Shown here: piece by piece, positions 1 through 5,726 of the stretch | Numbering within the stretch: the stretch's first letter is position 1 | Layout: the number at the start of each line of letters is the position of its first letter | DNA from: Armatimonadota bacterium | Lineage (GTDB): Bacteria > Sysuimicrobiota > Sysuimicrobiia > Sysuimicrobiales > Kaftiobacteriaceae | Assembly: GCA_020028535.1 (NCBI GenBank) | Contig: JAIBHM010000114.1 | Span: forward strand, 1-6,119 | DNA length: 6,119 bases | Direction of reading: 5' to 3' | Position numbers and translations under genes: made by a program | Notes under the pieces: model-generated | Told to the model about the DNA's origin: nothing | The model's input: only the letters and a program-made list of their open reading frames with translations | The model's database searches: none

Positions 1-486
1 GGGCAGCCGGCGGCCCGCCACGGCCGGGGGGGACGCGCGGCCGGAGGGGCTTCCCGTATCGAGGACACGCTGCACAAATGCCTGAGACTTCTGGGGCACG
101 CCGTTCTGGCGAACGACCGCGGCGGGTCCGGCGTGATACGCAGCGACGGCGAAATCCCACCGGCCGAACCGGTCGTATTGCTGGCGCAAATACCGCATGC
201 CGCCTTCGATGTTTTGCTCGGGGTCGTTGATGTCGATCCCCAGCGCCTTGGCCGTCTCCGGCATCAGTTGCATGACGCCTCGGGCCCCGCTGCGGCTCAC
301 CGCATCCTGGCGGCCCTCAGATGCGACACGGACCAGGTTGCGCCCGATGTAGAGCGGGATTCCATACCTCTGCGCATAGCGATCGGCCAGAGCCGGAATG
401 TTTGGCTCAGACCTGCCCGCGGCGTAGGCGGGGACAGTAAGAGCAAACACCAACACGCCGGCCAATAACCTCGAACAGGGGGGCAT
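1..486 (-). CDS. Exported SLT-type lytic transglycosylase-like protein, 3' end cut by window edge
   Basis: The frame is open from an ATG at 486 to the left edge (162 codons, no stop), so the C-terminus lies outside. Residues 1-22 look like a Sec signal peptide: hydrophobic stretch about 7-19, cleavage motif A20-Y-A22. Residues 43-140 match the goose-lysozyme-like SLT fold, with VSRSGARGVMQLMPETA (63-79), NIEGGMRYLRQQYDRFG (92-108) and AYHAGPAAV (116-124, usually AYNAGP). Family members cleave peptidoglycan glycan strands in the periplasm. Aligning RVASEGRQDAVS (53-64) without gaps to the usual VESGGRPDAVS block puts Ala55 at the catalytic Glu position, with a Glu only two residues later, so activity is uncertain. 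An upstream in-frame ATG at 537 would add 17 residues but lacks a visible ribosome-binding site. The ATG at 486 has GGAG 11 nt upstream. Family call firm, start moderate. Confidence 0.88.
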   Translation of the reverse strand, partial: MPPCSRLLAGVLVFALTVPAYAAGRSEPNIPALADRYAQRYGIPLYIGRNLVRVASEGRQDAVSRSGARGVMQLMPETAKALGIDINDPEQNIEGGMRYLRQQYDRFGRWDFAVAAYHAGPAAVVRQNGVPQKSQAFVQRVLDTGSPSGRASPPAVAGRRLP

Positions 487-580
487 ACGAACCAGCGCTC
501 CGCGAGGAGTTCGAGCACCTGGAGGGGCGCTCGCCATCTAACATCTGGTCTGTGCCCGTCGATCTGCAGCGCTAGTCGGG

Positions 581-604
581 CTACAGGAACGCTCTACGGA
601 ACGC
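581..604 (+). repeat. Short tandem direct repeat upstream of the RAM-domain gene
   Basis: CTACAGGAACGC (581-592) and CTACGGAACGC (594-604) are near-identical copies separated by one base. They end directly before the GGAG at 605-608 that could serve as ribosome-binding site for the gene at 621. The pair could be an operator or just a chance duplication. No recognised binding motif is matched. Confidence 0.4.
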
Positions 605-620
605 GGAGAATGATGCGGAC

Positions 621-854
621 GTGGGACACATCGCGTACATGCTGATCTCGCTCGATCGCAACACGCCGGCGGCCGTGGCCCACGAAGTGCGCACCGTCGG
701 CGGGGTGGTGGAGGCATACGTGACCATGGGCGAGTTCGACGTCGTCGCGGTCGTCGAGCTCAACGGCACGAAAGGGTTTCCGGCCGTGGCCGGGGCGATT
801 CGGCGAATCGAGGGTGTGACGAAGGTCAGCACCTGCGTGGTCGTGCAGCCTTAG
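621..854 (+). CDS. Stand-alone Lrp/AsnC effector (RAM) domain protein
   Basis: This 77-residue protein is the only plus-strand gene. It matches the regulation-of-amino-acid-metabolism (RAM, AsnC_trans_reg) fold with no DNA-binding helix-turn-helix. Diagnostic parts are an opening beta strand (IAYMLISL, 4-11), a helix (about 16-25), GGVVEAYVTMGEFDVVAVVE (27-46) with the central G-x-x-D turn, and a final helix/strand, IRRIEGVTKVSTCVVV (60-75). Stand-alone RAM proteins of this size form ring-like oligomers that bind amino acids or other small ligands and can modulate partner regulators. The ligand here is unknown. The start is GTG at 621 with GGAG 12 nt upstream. The next upstream in-frame stop is at 573 and no other start codon lies between. 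It ends tail to tail with the dehydrogenase gene, overlapping it by 4 bp. Confidence 0.85.
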   Translation: MGHIAYMLISLDRNTPAAVAHEVRTVGGVVEAYVTMGEFDVVAVVELNGTKGFPAVAGAIRRIEGVTKVSTCVVVQP

Positions 855-1789
855 CGATAGACGCGGACACGCGGAGCGACGACGGACATCACGTCGACCA
901 GCCGCAGGGCGACCTCGAGTGCGCGTAAGCCATCTTCACCTCTCACGAGCGGCAACTCCAGACCCTGGACGCAGTTCACGAAGTGCCGCAGTTCGGCTTT
1001 CAGCGGCTCTTCGCCCTTGATGGCCATCTGCTCGATCTCGCCTCCGAAGGGATGCAGGGCGATATGCTGTTTGTGGTAGTCGAGGCGGACGGCGCGATCG
1101 GCCGTCGTCACCTCGATCTCGGCCACCTTGTCCGCGGAGACACGGCTGGCCAGCAGCCACGCCACGCACCCCGAGGCAAACGTGATGTGCGCGACGGCCA
1201 AGTCCTCGTGGGAGTTGTGAACCTTGACGCTGATCCCCCCCACATCCGCCACCCGCCCCCCGGCCAGCGAGAGCACGATGTCGATGTCGTGGATCATGAG
1301 ATCCATCACGACACCGACGTCCATCACCCGGGTGCGGTCGTACGGACGGACGCGGCGCGCCTGGATGAACAGGGGCTGCCGGGCGAGCTCCATCAATCGG
1401 CGCACGGCCGGCTTGAACCGCTCGACGTGGCCGACCAGCAAGACCATGTCCCGCTGCTCCGCCATCTCTACCAGCTCTTCCGCCTCCGCCACGGTCGTCG
1501 TGATGGGCTTCTCCACGAGCACGTGGACGCCGGCGGAGAGGAACTCCCGCGCGATCTCGTGGTGCAGGACGGTCGGGGCCGCGATGCTCACCGCATCGAC
1601 TTTCTCGATCAGGTCCTTGTAGTTCGTGAAGCCGGCGGTGTGATAGCGGTGGGTGAAGCCCTTGAGCTCGTTGCGGTTGACGTCGACCACACCGGCGAGC
1701 TCGACATCGGGAAAGCTGGCGTAGACACGGGCGTGGTTTCGGCCCCACTGGCCGAGCCCCACGACCCCGATGCGGATCCGACGCGCCAC
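851..1789 (-). CDS. Gfo/Idh/MocA-family nucleotide-sugar dehydrogenase (GnnA/WlbA-like)
   Basis: The 312-residue NAD(P)-dependent oxidoreductase shows the N-terminal Rossmann motif GLGQWG (11-16), the family signature VEKPITT (92-98; Lys94 catalytic in relatives) and DLMIHDID (163-170) with the conserved His167. GHVERFKPAV (120-129) resembles the GHxERFNPA segment typical of UDP-GlcNAc 3-dehydrogenases such as WlbA/WbpB and GnnA, which oxidise a sugar 3-hydroxyl to a ketone in the cytoplasm. The preceding gene is a DegT-type aminotransferase only 9 bp away, which would aminate that ketone. The start is GTG at 1789 with GAGGG 5 nt upstream, overlapping the aminotransferase stop. Length is normal for the family. 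The stop TAA lies inside the convergent neighbour's end. Family certain; 3-dehydrogenase activity and UDP-GlcNAc substrate are inferred. A generic sugar or inositol dehydrogenase is the alternative. Confidence 0.93.
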   Translation of the reverse strand: MARRIRIGVVGLGQWGRNHARVYASFPDVELAGVVDVNRNELKGFTHRYHTAGFTNYKDLIEKVDAVSIAAPTVLHHEIAREFLSAGVHVLVEKPITTTVAEAEELVEMAEQRDMVLLVGHVERFKPAVRRLMELARQPLFIQARRVRPYDRTRVMDVGVVMDLMIHDIDIVLSLAGGRVADVGGISVKVHNSHEDLAVAHITFASGCVAWLLASRVSADKVAEIEVTTADRAVRLDYHKQHIALHPFGGEIEQMAIKGEEPLKAELRHFVNCVQGLELPLVRGEDGLRALEVALRLVDVMSVVAPRVRVYR

Positions 1790-1798
1790 GCGTGCCCT

Positions 1799-2917
1799 CT
1801 ATGCCCGATCCCGGTGCGGGAACTGCCTGACGGACTCGATGATCCAGGCCACGTCCTCGTTCGACAGGGCTGGATGGACCGGCAGTGACAGCACCTGCTT
1901 CGTGAGCTGCTCTGCGACGGGAAACGATCCGCCGTAGCCCAGGTTCCGATAAGCAGGCGAGTGTGGAATGAGCTGTGGGTAATAGACCCGCGAGCCGACC
2001 CCTCGGGCGGCCAGATGGCGGATGAAAGCTTCCCGATCGGCCGGCACGCGTACCGTGTACTGGTTATACACGTGGTGATAGCCGGCGGGTTCCACCGGGG
2101 GCAGCAGCCAGGGGAGCCCGGCAAAGGCTGCGGTCATCTGCTCCGCATTCCGCCGCCGTGAGGCATTCCGCTGCTCCAGCCGCTCCAGCTGCGCGAGCCC
2201 CATCGCCGCGGCCATCTCGGTCAAACGGTAGTTGTAGCCGATGCGCTCGTAGACGTACTCTTCCGACCCATTCTGCCCGACATTCACCAGCACGGCGGCG
2301 CGGTGAGCCACGTCCTCGCGGGCGGTCACGACCATCCCGCCCTCGCCGGTGGTCATGTTCTTTGTGGGGTAGAAACTGAAGATCCCGATGTGGCCGATGG
2401 TACCGGCTTTCCGGCCCCCAATGGCTGCGCCGTGGGCCTGCGCACAGTCTTCGACCAGCAGGACGCCGTGGCGCGCGGCGATATCGGAGAACGCCCCCAG
2501 GTCGGCGGGAAGGCCATACAGATGCACGCACAGGATAGCCCTTGCGCGCTCCCGGCGCACCGCGTCCTCGACCTGGTTCGGATCGAGGTTGAAGGTGCGG
2601 TCGTCCACATCCACAAACACCGGCCTGGCGCCGGCGTGCAGAATCGCGTTGCTGGTGGCGACGAAGGTGAACGGGGTGGTGACGATGGCGTCCCCGGGCT
2701 TGATCTCCAGAGCCTCGAGGGCAACTTGGAGTGCCGTAGTGCCGGAGGAGGTCGCGGCGGCAAACTTGACACCCAAATACCCGGCGAAGGCCTCCTCAAA
2801 TGCCCGGACCTGGGCCCCGGCAACGAGCCGGCCGGATTCCAGCACCTCCAGGACGCGGCGCTTTTCCTCGTCAGTGATGAGTGGTTTAGCGATTGGGATT
2901 CGTGTGCGTGTCTTCAT
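1799..2917 (-). CDS. DegT/DnrJ/EryC1/StrS-family PLP sugar aminotransferase (GnnB/WlbC-like)
   Basis: The 372-residue PLP-dependent fold-type I aminotransferase is complete. Visible motifs are PIAKPLITDEE (8-18), the phosphate-binding SSGTTAL (57-63), VEDCAQAHGA (155-164) with Asp157 facing the pyridine nitrogen, FSFYPTKNMTTGEGG (180-194) with Lys186 as the Schiff-base lysine, and GYNYRLTEMAAAMGLAQL (227-244). The C-terminal LSLPVHPALSNEDV is also typical. Family members transfer an amino group, usually from glutamate, to a keto sugar nucleotide. Pairing with a Gfo/Idh/MocA dehydrogenase 9 bp downstream suggests a C3 keto substrate, as in WlbA/WlbC or GnnA/GnnB, rather than the C4 route of PseC/ArnB-type enzymes. 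The ATG at 2917 directly precedes the conserved N-terminus; its ribosome-binding site is weak (a G-run immediately upstream). Family certain, exact substrate inferred. Confidence 0.94.
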   Translation of the reverse strand: MKTRTRIPIAKPLITDEEKRRVLEVLESGRLVAGAQVRAFEEAFAGYLGVKFAAATSSGTTALQVALEALEIKPGDAIVTTPFTFVATSNAILHAGARPVFVDVDDRTFNLDPNQVEDAVRRERARAILCVHLYGLPADLGAFSDIAARHGVLLVEDCAQAHGAAIGGRKAGTIGHIGIFSFYPTKNMTTGEGGMVVTAREDVAHRAAVLVNVGQNGSEEYVYERIGYNYRLTEMAAAMGLAQLERLEQRNASRRRNAEQMTAAFAGLPWLLPPVEPAGYHHVYNQYTVRVPADREAFIRHLAARGVGSRVYYPQLIPHSPAYRNLGYGGSFPVAEQLTKQVLSLPVHPALSNEDVAWIIESVRQFPHRDRA

Positions 2918-2938
2918 GCCCCGCCGGTGCCGTTATCC

Positions 2939-2967
2939 TCTATAGTGTCCTGGGACTCCCCTGCCCT
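2939..2967 (-). promoter_or_regulatory. Possible promoter of the aminotransferase-dehydrogenase unit
   Basis: On the minus strand, TATAGA (2944-2939) resembles a sigma-70 -10 box and sits about 22 bp before the ATG at 2917, giving a short leader. The -35 position 17 bp further up is AGGGCA (2967-2962), a poor match to TTGACA. Support comes mainly from position: it lies downstream of the terminator at 3003-3034, so the sugar genes need their own promoter. Confidence 0.3.
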
Positions 2968-2997
2968 TTCTCTCGTGTCTTGCCCCGCCCCGCCCGT

Positions 2998-3034
2998 GAA
3001 AAGGCCTTAGGGACCGGTGACGATCCCTAAGGCC
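2998..3034 (-). terminator. Intrinsic terminator of the ABC/XRE/SRPBCC operon
   Basis: GGCCTTAGGGA (3003-3013) and TCCCTAAGGCC (3024-3034) form a perfect 11-bp stem with a 10-nt loop. Read on the minus strand, the stem is followed at once by TTTT (3002-2999) and then C, the pattern of a Rho-independent terminator with a short U-tract. On the plus strand no T-run follows, so it acts for leftward transcription. It lies 41 bp after the stop of the small membrane protein gene and separates that operon from the sugar genes. Confidence 0.8.
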
Positions 3035-3075
3035 CAAGCTGGTGTCCGCGATGGAACCGCTGCGGCACGCCGTGG

Positions 3076-3216
3076 CTACTGTACGACAACCCTCCGGCCG
3101 GTGACCAGCAGCCACAGAAGTAGAACAACGAGCGCGAAGACAATGATTTCAGACTGGCCGCGCTCACCGAGCCGGTGACGGAGCTGCGCCGAAAGCCAGG
3201 GGATCAATGGGTCCAT
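3076..3216 (-). CDS. Small single-span membrane protein, 46 residues, unknown function
   Basis: The ATG at 3216 has a near-perfect ribosome-binding site, AGGAGGTG (3228-3221), six bases from AGGAGG to the start. The frame runs 46 codons to TAG. Residues 1-20 are polar with a possible amphipathic stretch (PLIPWLSAQLRHRLGERG). Residues about 22-40 form one strongly hydrophobic helix starting QSEIIVFALVV, followed by the basic tail TGRRVVVQ. Arg residues flank both ends of the helix, so orientation is not clear. The start lies inside the last codons of the SRPBCC gene (13-bp overlap), which points to translational coupling, and the operon terminator follows 41 bp after the stop. No family is recognised. 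A small regulator or stabiliser of a membrane complex, perhaps the ABC-2 exporter in the same operon, is a guess. The frame extends further upstream, but that part is a shadow of the SRPBCC gene. Confidence 0.72.
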   Translation of the reverse strand: MDPLIPWLSAQLRHRLGERGQSEIIVFALVVLLLWLLVTGRRVVVQ

Positions 3217-3683
3217 CGTCCACCTCCTCGAGGGTGTGTACTGCTCGCCGCACTTTCGAGCTGCCCCTTCAGGGCCGTGAGCATGCTCTCCAGGTTCTTC
3301 CGGACGAGAACTTTGAGCAGGTTGCTGAGCAAGGCTCCGGCCAGCGGCAACTCCAACTCGTACTCGAGGACCAGGGTGGTCCGCGTGCCCTCCGGCACGG
3401 CCGCGAAGCTCCAGGTTCCCTCGTACTTCGTGAAGTCGCCCTCGCGCTGCCGAAACCGTGAGACGTGGGCGGCGTCGTCCCACTGATCCTCTTCGACCCA
3501 ACGGATTTTCCGTCCCTGGACGATCCCCACCCACTCCGCGACGATGGTGCTTCCCTGCCGCTCAAGGACACGGATCGATGCCACGTCAGGCATGAATTGG
3601 GGAAACCGCTCCACGTCTTTCGCCACGCGGTAGACGTCGGCGAGCGGCGCGCGAATGATCATCGTTGCCTGGACTTCGGCCAT
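3204..3683 (-). CDS. SRPBCC (START-like, polyketide-cyclase/COQ10-type) ligand-binding protein
   Basis: The 159-residue protein matches the polyketide_cyc/COQ10 branch of the SRPBCC superfamily. It opens with a strand, ATMIIRAPLADVYRVAKDVE (6-25), then the typical RFPQFMPDVASIRVLER (26-42), a run of antiparallel strands (47-115, including WVEEDQWDD and YEGTWSFAAVPEGTRTTLVLEYEL) and a long C-terminal helix (about 122-145). Members enclose a hydrophobic pocket and bind lipids, quinones or polyketides; bacterial relatives include RatA and annotated 'cyclases'. No catalytic residue can be assigned, so binding rather than catalysis is the safer call. The ATG at 3683 has AGGAGG five bases upstream, and that site overlaps the stop of the XRE gene. 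The last codons (RGGGR, 152-156) double as the ribosome-binding site for the next gene. The frame stays open upstream of 3683, but that part overlaps the XRE gene and does not resemble protein. Confidence 0.88.
   Translation of the reverse strand: MAEVQATMIIRAPLADVYRVAKDVERFPQFMPDVASIRVLERQGSTIVAEWVGIVQGRKIRWVEEDQWDDAAHVSRFRQREGDFTKYEGTWSFAAVPEGTRTTLVLEYELELPLAGALLSNLLKVLVRKNLESMLTALKGQLESAASSTHPRGGGRWTH
3221..3228 (-). promoter_or_regulatory. Ribosome-binding site of the 46-residue membrane protein
   Basis: AGGAGGTG on the minus strand, with AGGAGG six bases before the ATG at 3216, is a full match to the anti-Shine-Dalgarno sequence. It lies within the coding sequence of the SRPBCC gene. 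It is the main evidence that the small frame is translated from 3216. Confidence 0.8.
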
Positions 3684-3687
3684 TTGT

Positions 3688-3695
3688 CCCTCCTT
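3688..3695 (-). promoter_or_regulatory. Ribosome-binding site of the SRPBCC gene
   Basis: AAGGAGGG on the minus strand lies four bases from the ATG at 3683 and shares two bases with the TAA stop of the XRE gene. It settles the SRPBCC start, although the open frame continues far upstream. Confidence 0.85.
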
Positions 3696-4167
3696 ACCTG
3701 TTCCCTTCGGCGGGACGCGCGGCGGTACGCCCGCGCGCGACGAGAAACTCGATGTAGGAGAGCAGCGCCTCCAGCGATTCGGGAGGCGCACTGTGAAGGC
3801 TCTCGAGCTCCTGATGCAGCTTGGCCCACAACACGCGGCTCGCGCTGCGGGCGGGCAGTCCGGCCGTTTCGTCACCCGTGCGTGTGGGCCGCAGCTGCTC
3901 CACGTCATCTCCCGTGATCGCGAGGGCCACCCGCCGCAGCACCGACGGGCGGACGCCGAGGTGCGGCGCGAGACGCGCGATGTACTCCGGCTGCCGCAGA
4001 TCCTGCAGCCCGCGCTCGCCCCGGGACAGGACGCTGGGCGCGATGCCTGTTTCGCGGGCGAGCTGTCGCAACGTCTTTCCTCTGCCGGTGCCACGGGCGT
4101 TCTCCCGCAGCATCCTAACGTAGGCGCCGAAGGCTCGCGCACTCTCCACATCCACACGGATTCTCAC
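3694..4167 (-). CDS. XRE-family helix-turn-helix transcriptional regulator
   Basis: The 157-residue protein has a lambda-repressor-like helix-turn-helix in its N-terminal half: KTLRQLARETGIAPSVLSRG (31-50) carries the paired helices, followed by ERG (51-53) and the helices YIARLAPHLGV (62-72) and SVLRRVALAI (75-84). The C-terminal half (about 100-150) is variable and predicted mostly helical, with a segment WAKLHQELESLH (114-125) that could serve in dimerisation; no known sensor domain is seen. It sits 31 bp after the ABC-2 membrane subunit and 10 bp before the SRPBCC gene, so it is probably co-transcribed and may control its own operon. The start GTG at 4167 lacks a clear ribosome-binding site; GTG at 4155, preceded by GGTGAG, would remove four residues. 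DNA-binding call firm; targets unknown. Confidence 0.85.
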   Translation of the reverse strand: MRIRVDVESARAFGAYVRMLRENARGTGRGKTLRQLARETGIAPSVLSRGERGLQDLRQPEYIARLAPHLGVRPSVLRRVALAITGDDVEQLRPTRTGDETAGLPARSASRVLWAKLHQELESLHSAPPESLEALLSYIEFLVARGRTAARPAEGNR

Positions 4168-4198
4168 CGTCGGCCCGCCCGCCCTCTCCGCGCGGGCA

Positions 4199-4987
4199 TC
4201 ACTCCTGGGCCTTCAGCAGGAGCCCACGCTGCCGGGCCAGCGTGAACATGTACCCGAAGAAGGCCCACGCGACCAGCAGGTAGATGGCATCCAGGAGAAA
4301 CGCCCACCCGAGGTGGTGCAGCGGCAGCGGCTGTCCGGCGAGGACGGCCCGCATCCCCTCGAAGATGTGCGGCAACGGCATGAGCAACAGCACTCCGATC
4401 AGCCACTGCGGATAGACGGAGAGCGGGAAGAAGACCGCCCCAAACGGCTGAAAGAGGAACGCCAGGCTCCAGGCCAGGGTCTCCGCAGCCTGGCCGTAGC
4501 GCAGGATGATGGCCGTGATGACGGTGCCGACCGCCCACCCGAAGATGATCAGCCCGATCACAAACGGCACGAGGCTCAGACCGAGCGTGAACAGGTTGAA
4601 TCCATACAGCAGCAGCGCCAGGGTGGTCAGCAGCGTCGCGGTGATCAGGATCTTCACGACGCCCCACACCATCATCGCCACCAGGAACTCCGTCACCGTG
4701 ACGGGCGTGACAAAGAGGTTTACGAAGTTGCGCGTCCACAGCTCCATCAGGAACGACACCGAGATCCCCTGTTGCACGCGGAAGAAGATGTCCCAGAGGA
4801 TCAGGGCGCTGAGAAGCAGCCCGGCGATCATCGGCGCGCCTTCACGGCGTCCCAGATAGACTGAGAGGAAACCGAAGAAGAACAGGTCGAGCAGCGGCCA
4901 GTAAAAGAGGTCGGTGACGCGGGCGAAACTCCGCCGCAGCACGAACAGCTGCCGCAGATTCATCGCCCAGATGCGCCGCCAGTTCAC
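4199..4987 (-). CDS. ABC-2 type transporter permease subunit
   Basis: The 262-residue integral membrane protein has about six hydrophobic helices (roughly 25-44, 52-69, 99-128, 133-162, 170-203 and 228-250), the layout of ABC-2 exporter permeases such as DrrB/NodJ types. Its segment FQPFGAVFFPLSVYPQWL (179-196) is the usual ABC-2 signature near the fifth helix. It would pair as a dimer with the ATPase encoded immediately upstream to export a lipid, polymer, drug or similar compound across the inner membrane. The GTG start at 4987 overlaps the ATPase stop by four bases (GTGA), typical of coupled translation of transporter subunits. Length is normal for the family. The substrate cannot be told from the sequence. 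Confidence 0.92.
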   Translation of the reverse strand: MNWRRIWAMNLRQLFVLRRSFARVTDLFYWPLLDLFFFGFLSVYLGRREGAPMIAGLLLSALILWDIFFRVQQGISVSFLMELWTRNFVNLFVTPVTVTEFLVAMMVWGVVKILITATLLTTLALLLYGFNLFTLGLSLVPFVIGLIIFGWAVGTVITAIILRYGQAAETLAWSLAFLFQPFGAVFFPLSVYPQWLIGVLLLMPLPHIFEGMRAVLAGQPLPLHHLGWAFLLDAIYLLVAWAFFGYMFTLARQRGLLLKAQE

Positions 4988-5724
4988 TGGGAGACTTCCC
5001 GCTCTGAGCGCGCCAGTGCCACGAAGAATTCTTCCAGGTCGGCCTTGCCGTACTCGCGGACGATCTGTTCGGCCGGGCCGTCGGCGATGATTCGCCCATG
5101 GTGCAGGAAGATGATGCGGGTGCTCAGGCGCTCGACCTCGCGCATGTTGTGAGAGGTGTAGAAGATGGTCAGCCCCCGCTCATCCCGCTGGCGCATCAGC
5201 AGGGTCCGGACGGCGTCCGCCGCTTCGGGATCCAGCGCCGCGGTCGGCTCGTCGAGGAAGAGGATCTGCGGATCGTTCAGGAAGGCTTTCACCAGGTTCA
5301 CCCGCGCGATCTCGCCGCTACTAAGCCGGCCGGTACGCCGGTCCAGCAGGTGGGACACTCCGAACAGCTCCCCCAGATCCCGGATTTTCCGGCGATGCTC
5401 GGCAACATTGTACAGGTGGCTGAAGACCACCAGGTTTTCGCGGACCGTGAGATCATGGGGGAGGGCCACGTACGGGGACGAGAAGTTCACGCGGGCGAGG
5501 ATGGCCTCGCGCCTGCGCGGCATCTCCTGACCCAGGATGCGGATCGTGCCGCCAGTGGGCGCGATCAGGCCGAGGAGCATGGCAATGGTGGTGGTCTTGC
5601 CCGCGCCGTTCGGTCCCAGAAAGCCCAACAGTTCTTGGCGGTGGACCTGGAACGAGATCTCGTCGACTGCGACGGTCCCGTCGAAGACTTTGCGGAGGCC
5701 GGCCGCCTCGATGACGGTGTCGAT
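4984..5724 (-). CDS. ABC-2 transporter ATP-binding subunit, with non-standard start codon
   Basis: A full ABC ATPase domain is visible. Numbering from ATC at 5724: opening strand VIEAAGLRKVFDG (4-16), Walker A GPNGAGKTT (37-45), a Q-loop region reading FSSPY (81-85) in place of the usual Gln, signature LSSGE (134-138), Walker B ILFLDEP (154-160), D-loop ALD, and switch His192 in TSHN. The first ATG/GTG/TTG in frame is TTG at 5628, which would remove the first strand and aromatic A-loop (VF) and leave only about four residues before Walker A. An in-frame stop lies just beyond 5766, so the true start must be between. ATC at 5724 has AAGGG six bases upstream; ATA at 5730 overlaps the permease TAG. 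A base error in an ATG or GTG is also possible. It overlaps the ABC-2 permease by 4 bp. Function firm, start uncertain. Confidence 0.87.
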   Translation of the reverse strand: MDTVIEAAGLRKVFDGTVAVDEISFQVHRQELLGFLGPNGAGKTTTIAMLLGLIAPTGGTIRILGQEMPRRREAILARVNFSSPYVALPHDLTVRENLVVFSHLYNVAEHRRKIRDLGELFGVSHLLDRRTGRLSSGEIARVNLVKAFLNDPQILFLDEPTAALDPEAADAVRTLLMRQRDERGLTIFYTSHNMREVERLSTRIIFLHHGRIIADGPAEQIVREYGKADLEEFFVALARSEREVSQ

Positions 5725-5726
5725 CT

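Noticed and set aside
133..468. A 111-codon plus-strand frame at the left end
   Set aside because: It is antisense to the SLT domain, which shows clear family motifs.
297..518. A 73-codon minus frame over the start of the transglycosylase
   Set aside because: It is out of frame with the signal peptide and SLT domain and carries no recognisable domain.
936..1748. A 270-codon minus frame inside the dehydrogenase
   Set aside because: It is Arg/Gly-rich low-complexity sequence in a shifted frame of a clear Gfo/Idh/MocA gene.
983..1888. A 301-codon open frame on the plus strand
   Set aside because: It is antisense to the dehydrogenase and aminotransferase 3' end, is rich in D, H, R and G, and shows no domain. 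Long shadow frames are expected in GC-rich coding DNA.
2303..3010. A 235-codon plus-strand frame across the aminotransferase 5' part
   Set aside because: It is antisense to conserved aminotransferase motifs and resembles no protein family.
3003..3034. The 11-bp inverted repeat as an operator or mobile-element end
   Set aside because: It is followed by a T-run on the minus strand and sits between two same-direction operons, which fits a terminator better; no transposase or second copy is seen.
3217..3534. Upstream extension of the small membrane protein frame to 152 residues
   Set aside because: The extension is an Arg/Gly-rich shadow of the SRPBCC gene; the strong ribosome-binding site supports the short form.
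3684..4157. Upstream extension of the SRPBCC frame to give a 317-residue protein
   Set aside because: The added part overlaps the XRE gene in another frame and is compositionally odd, while the ATG at 3683 has a strong ribosome-binding site and matches the SRPBCC N-terminus.
4164..4739. A 191-codon minus frame overlapping the ABC-2 permease
   Set aside because: It is a shifted frame of the hydrophobic permease gene and shows no family features of its own.
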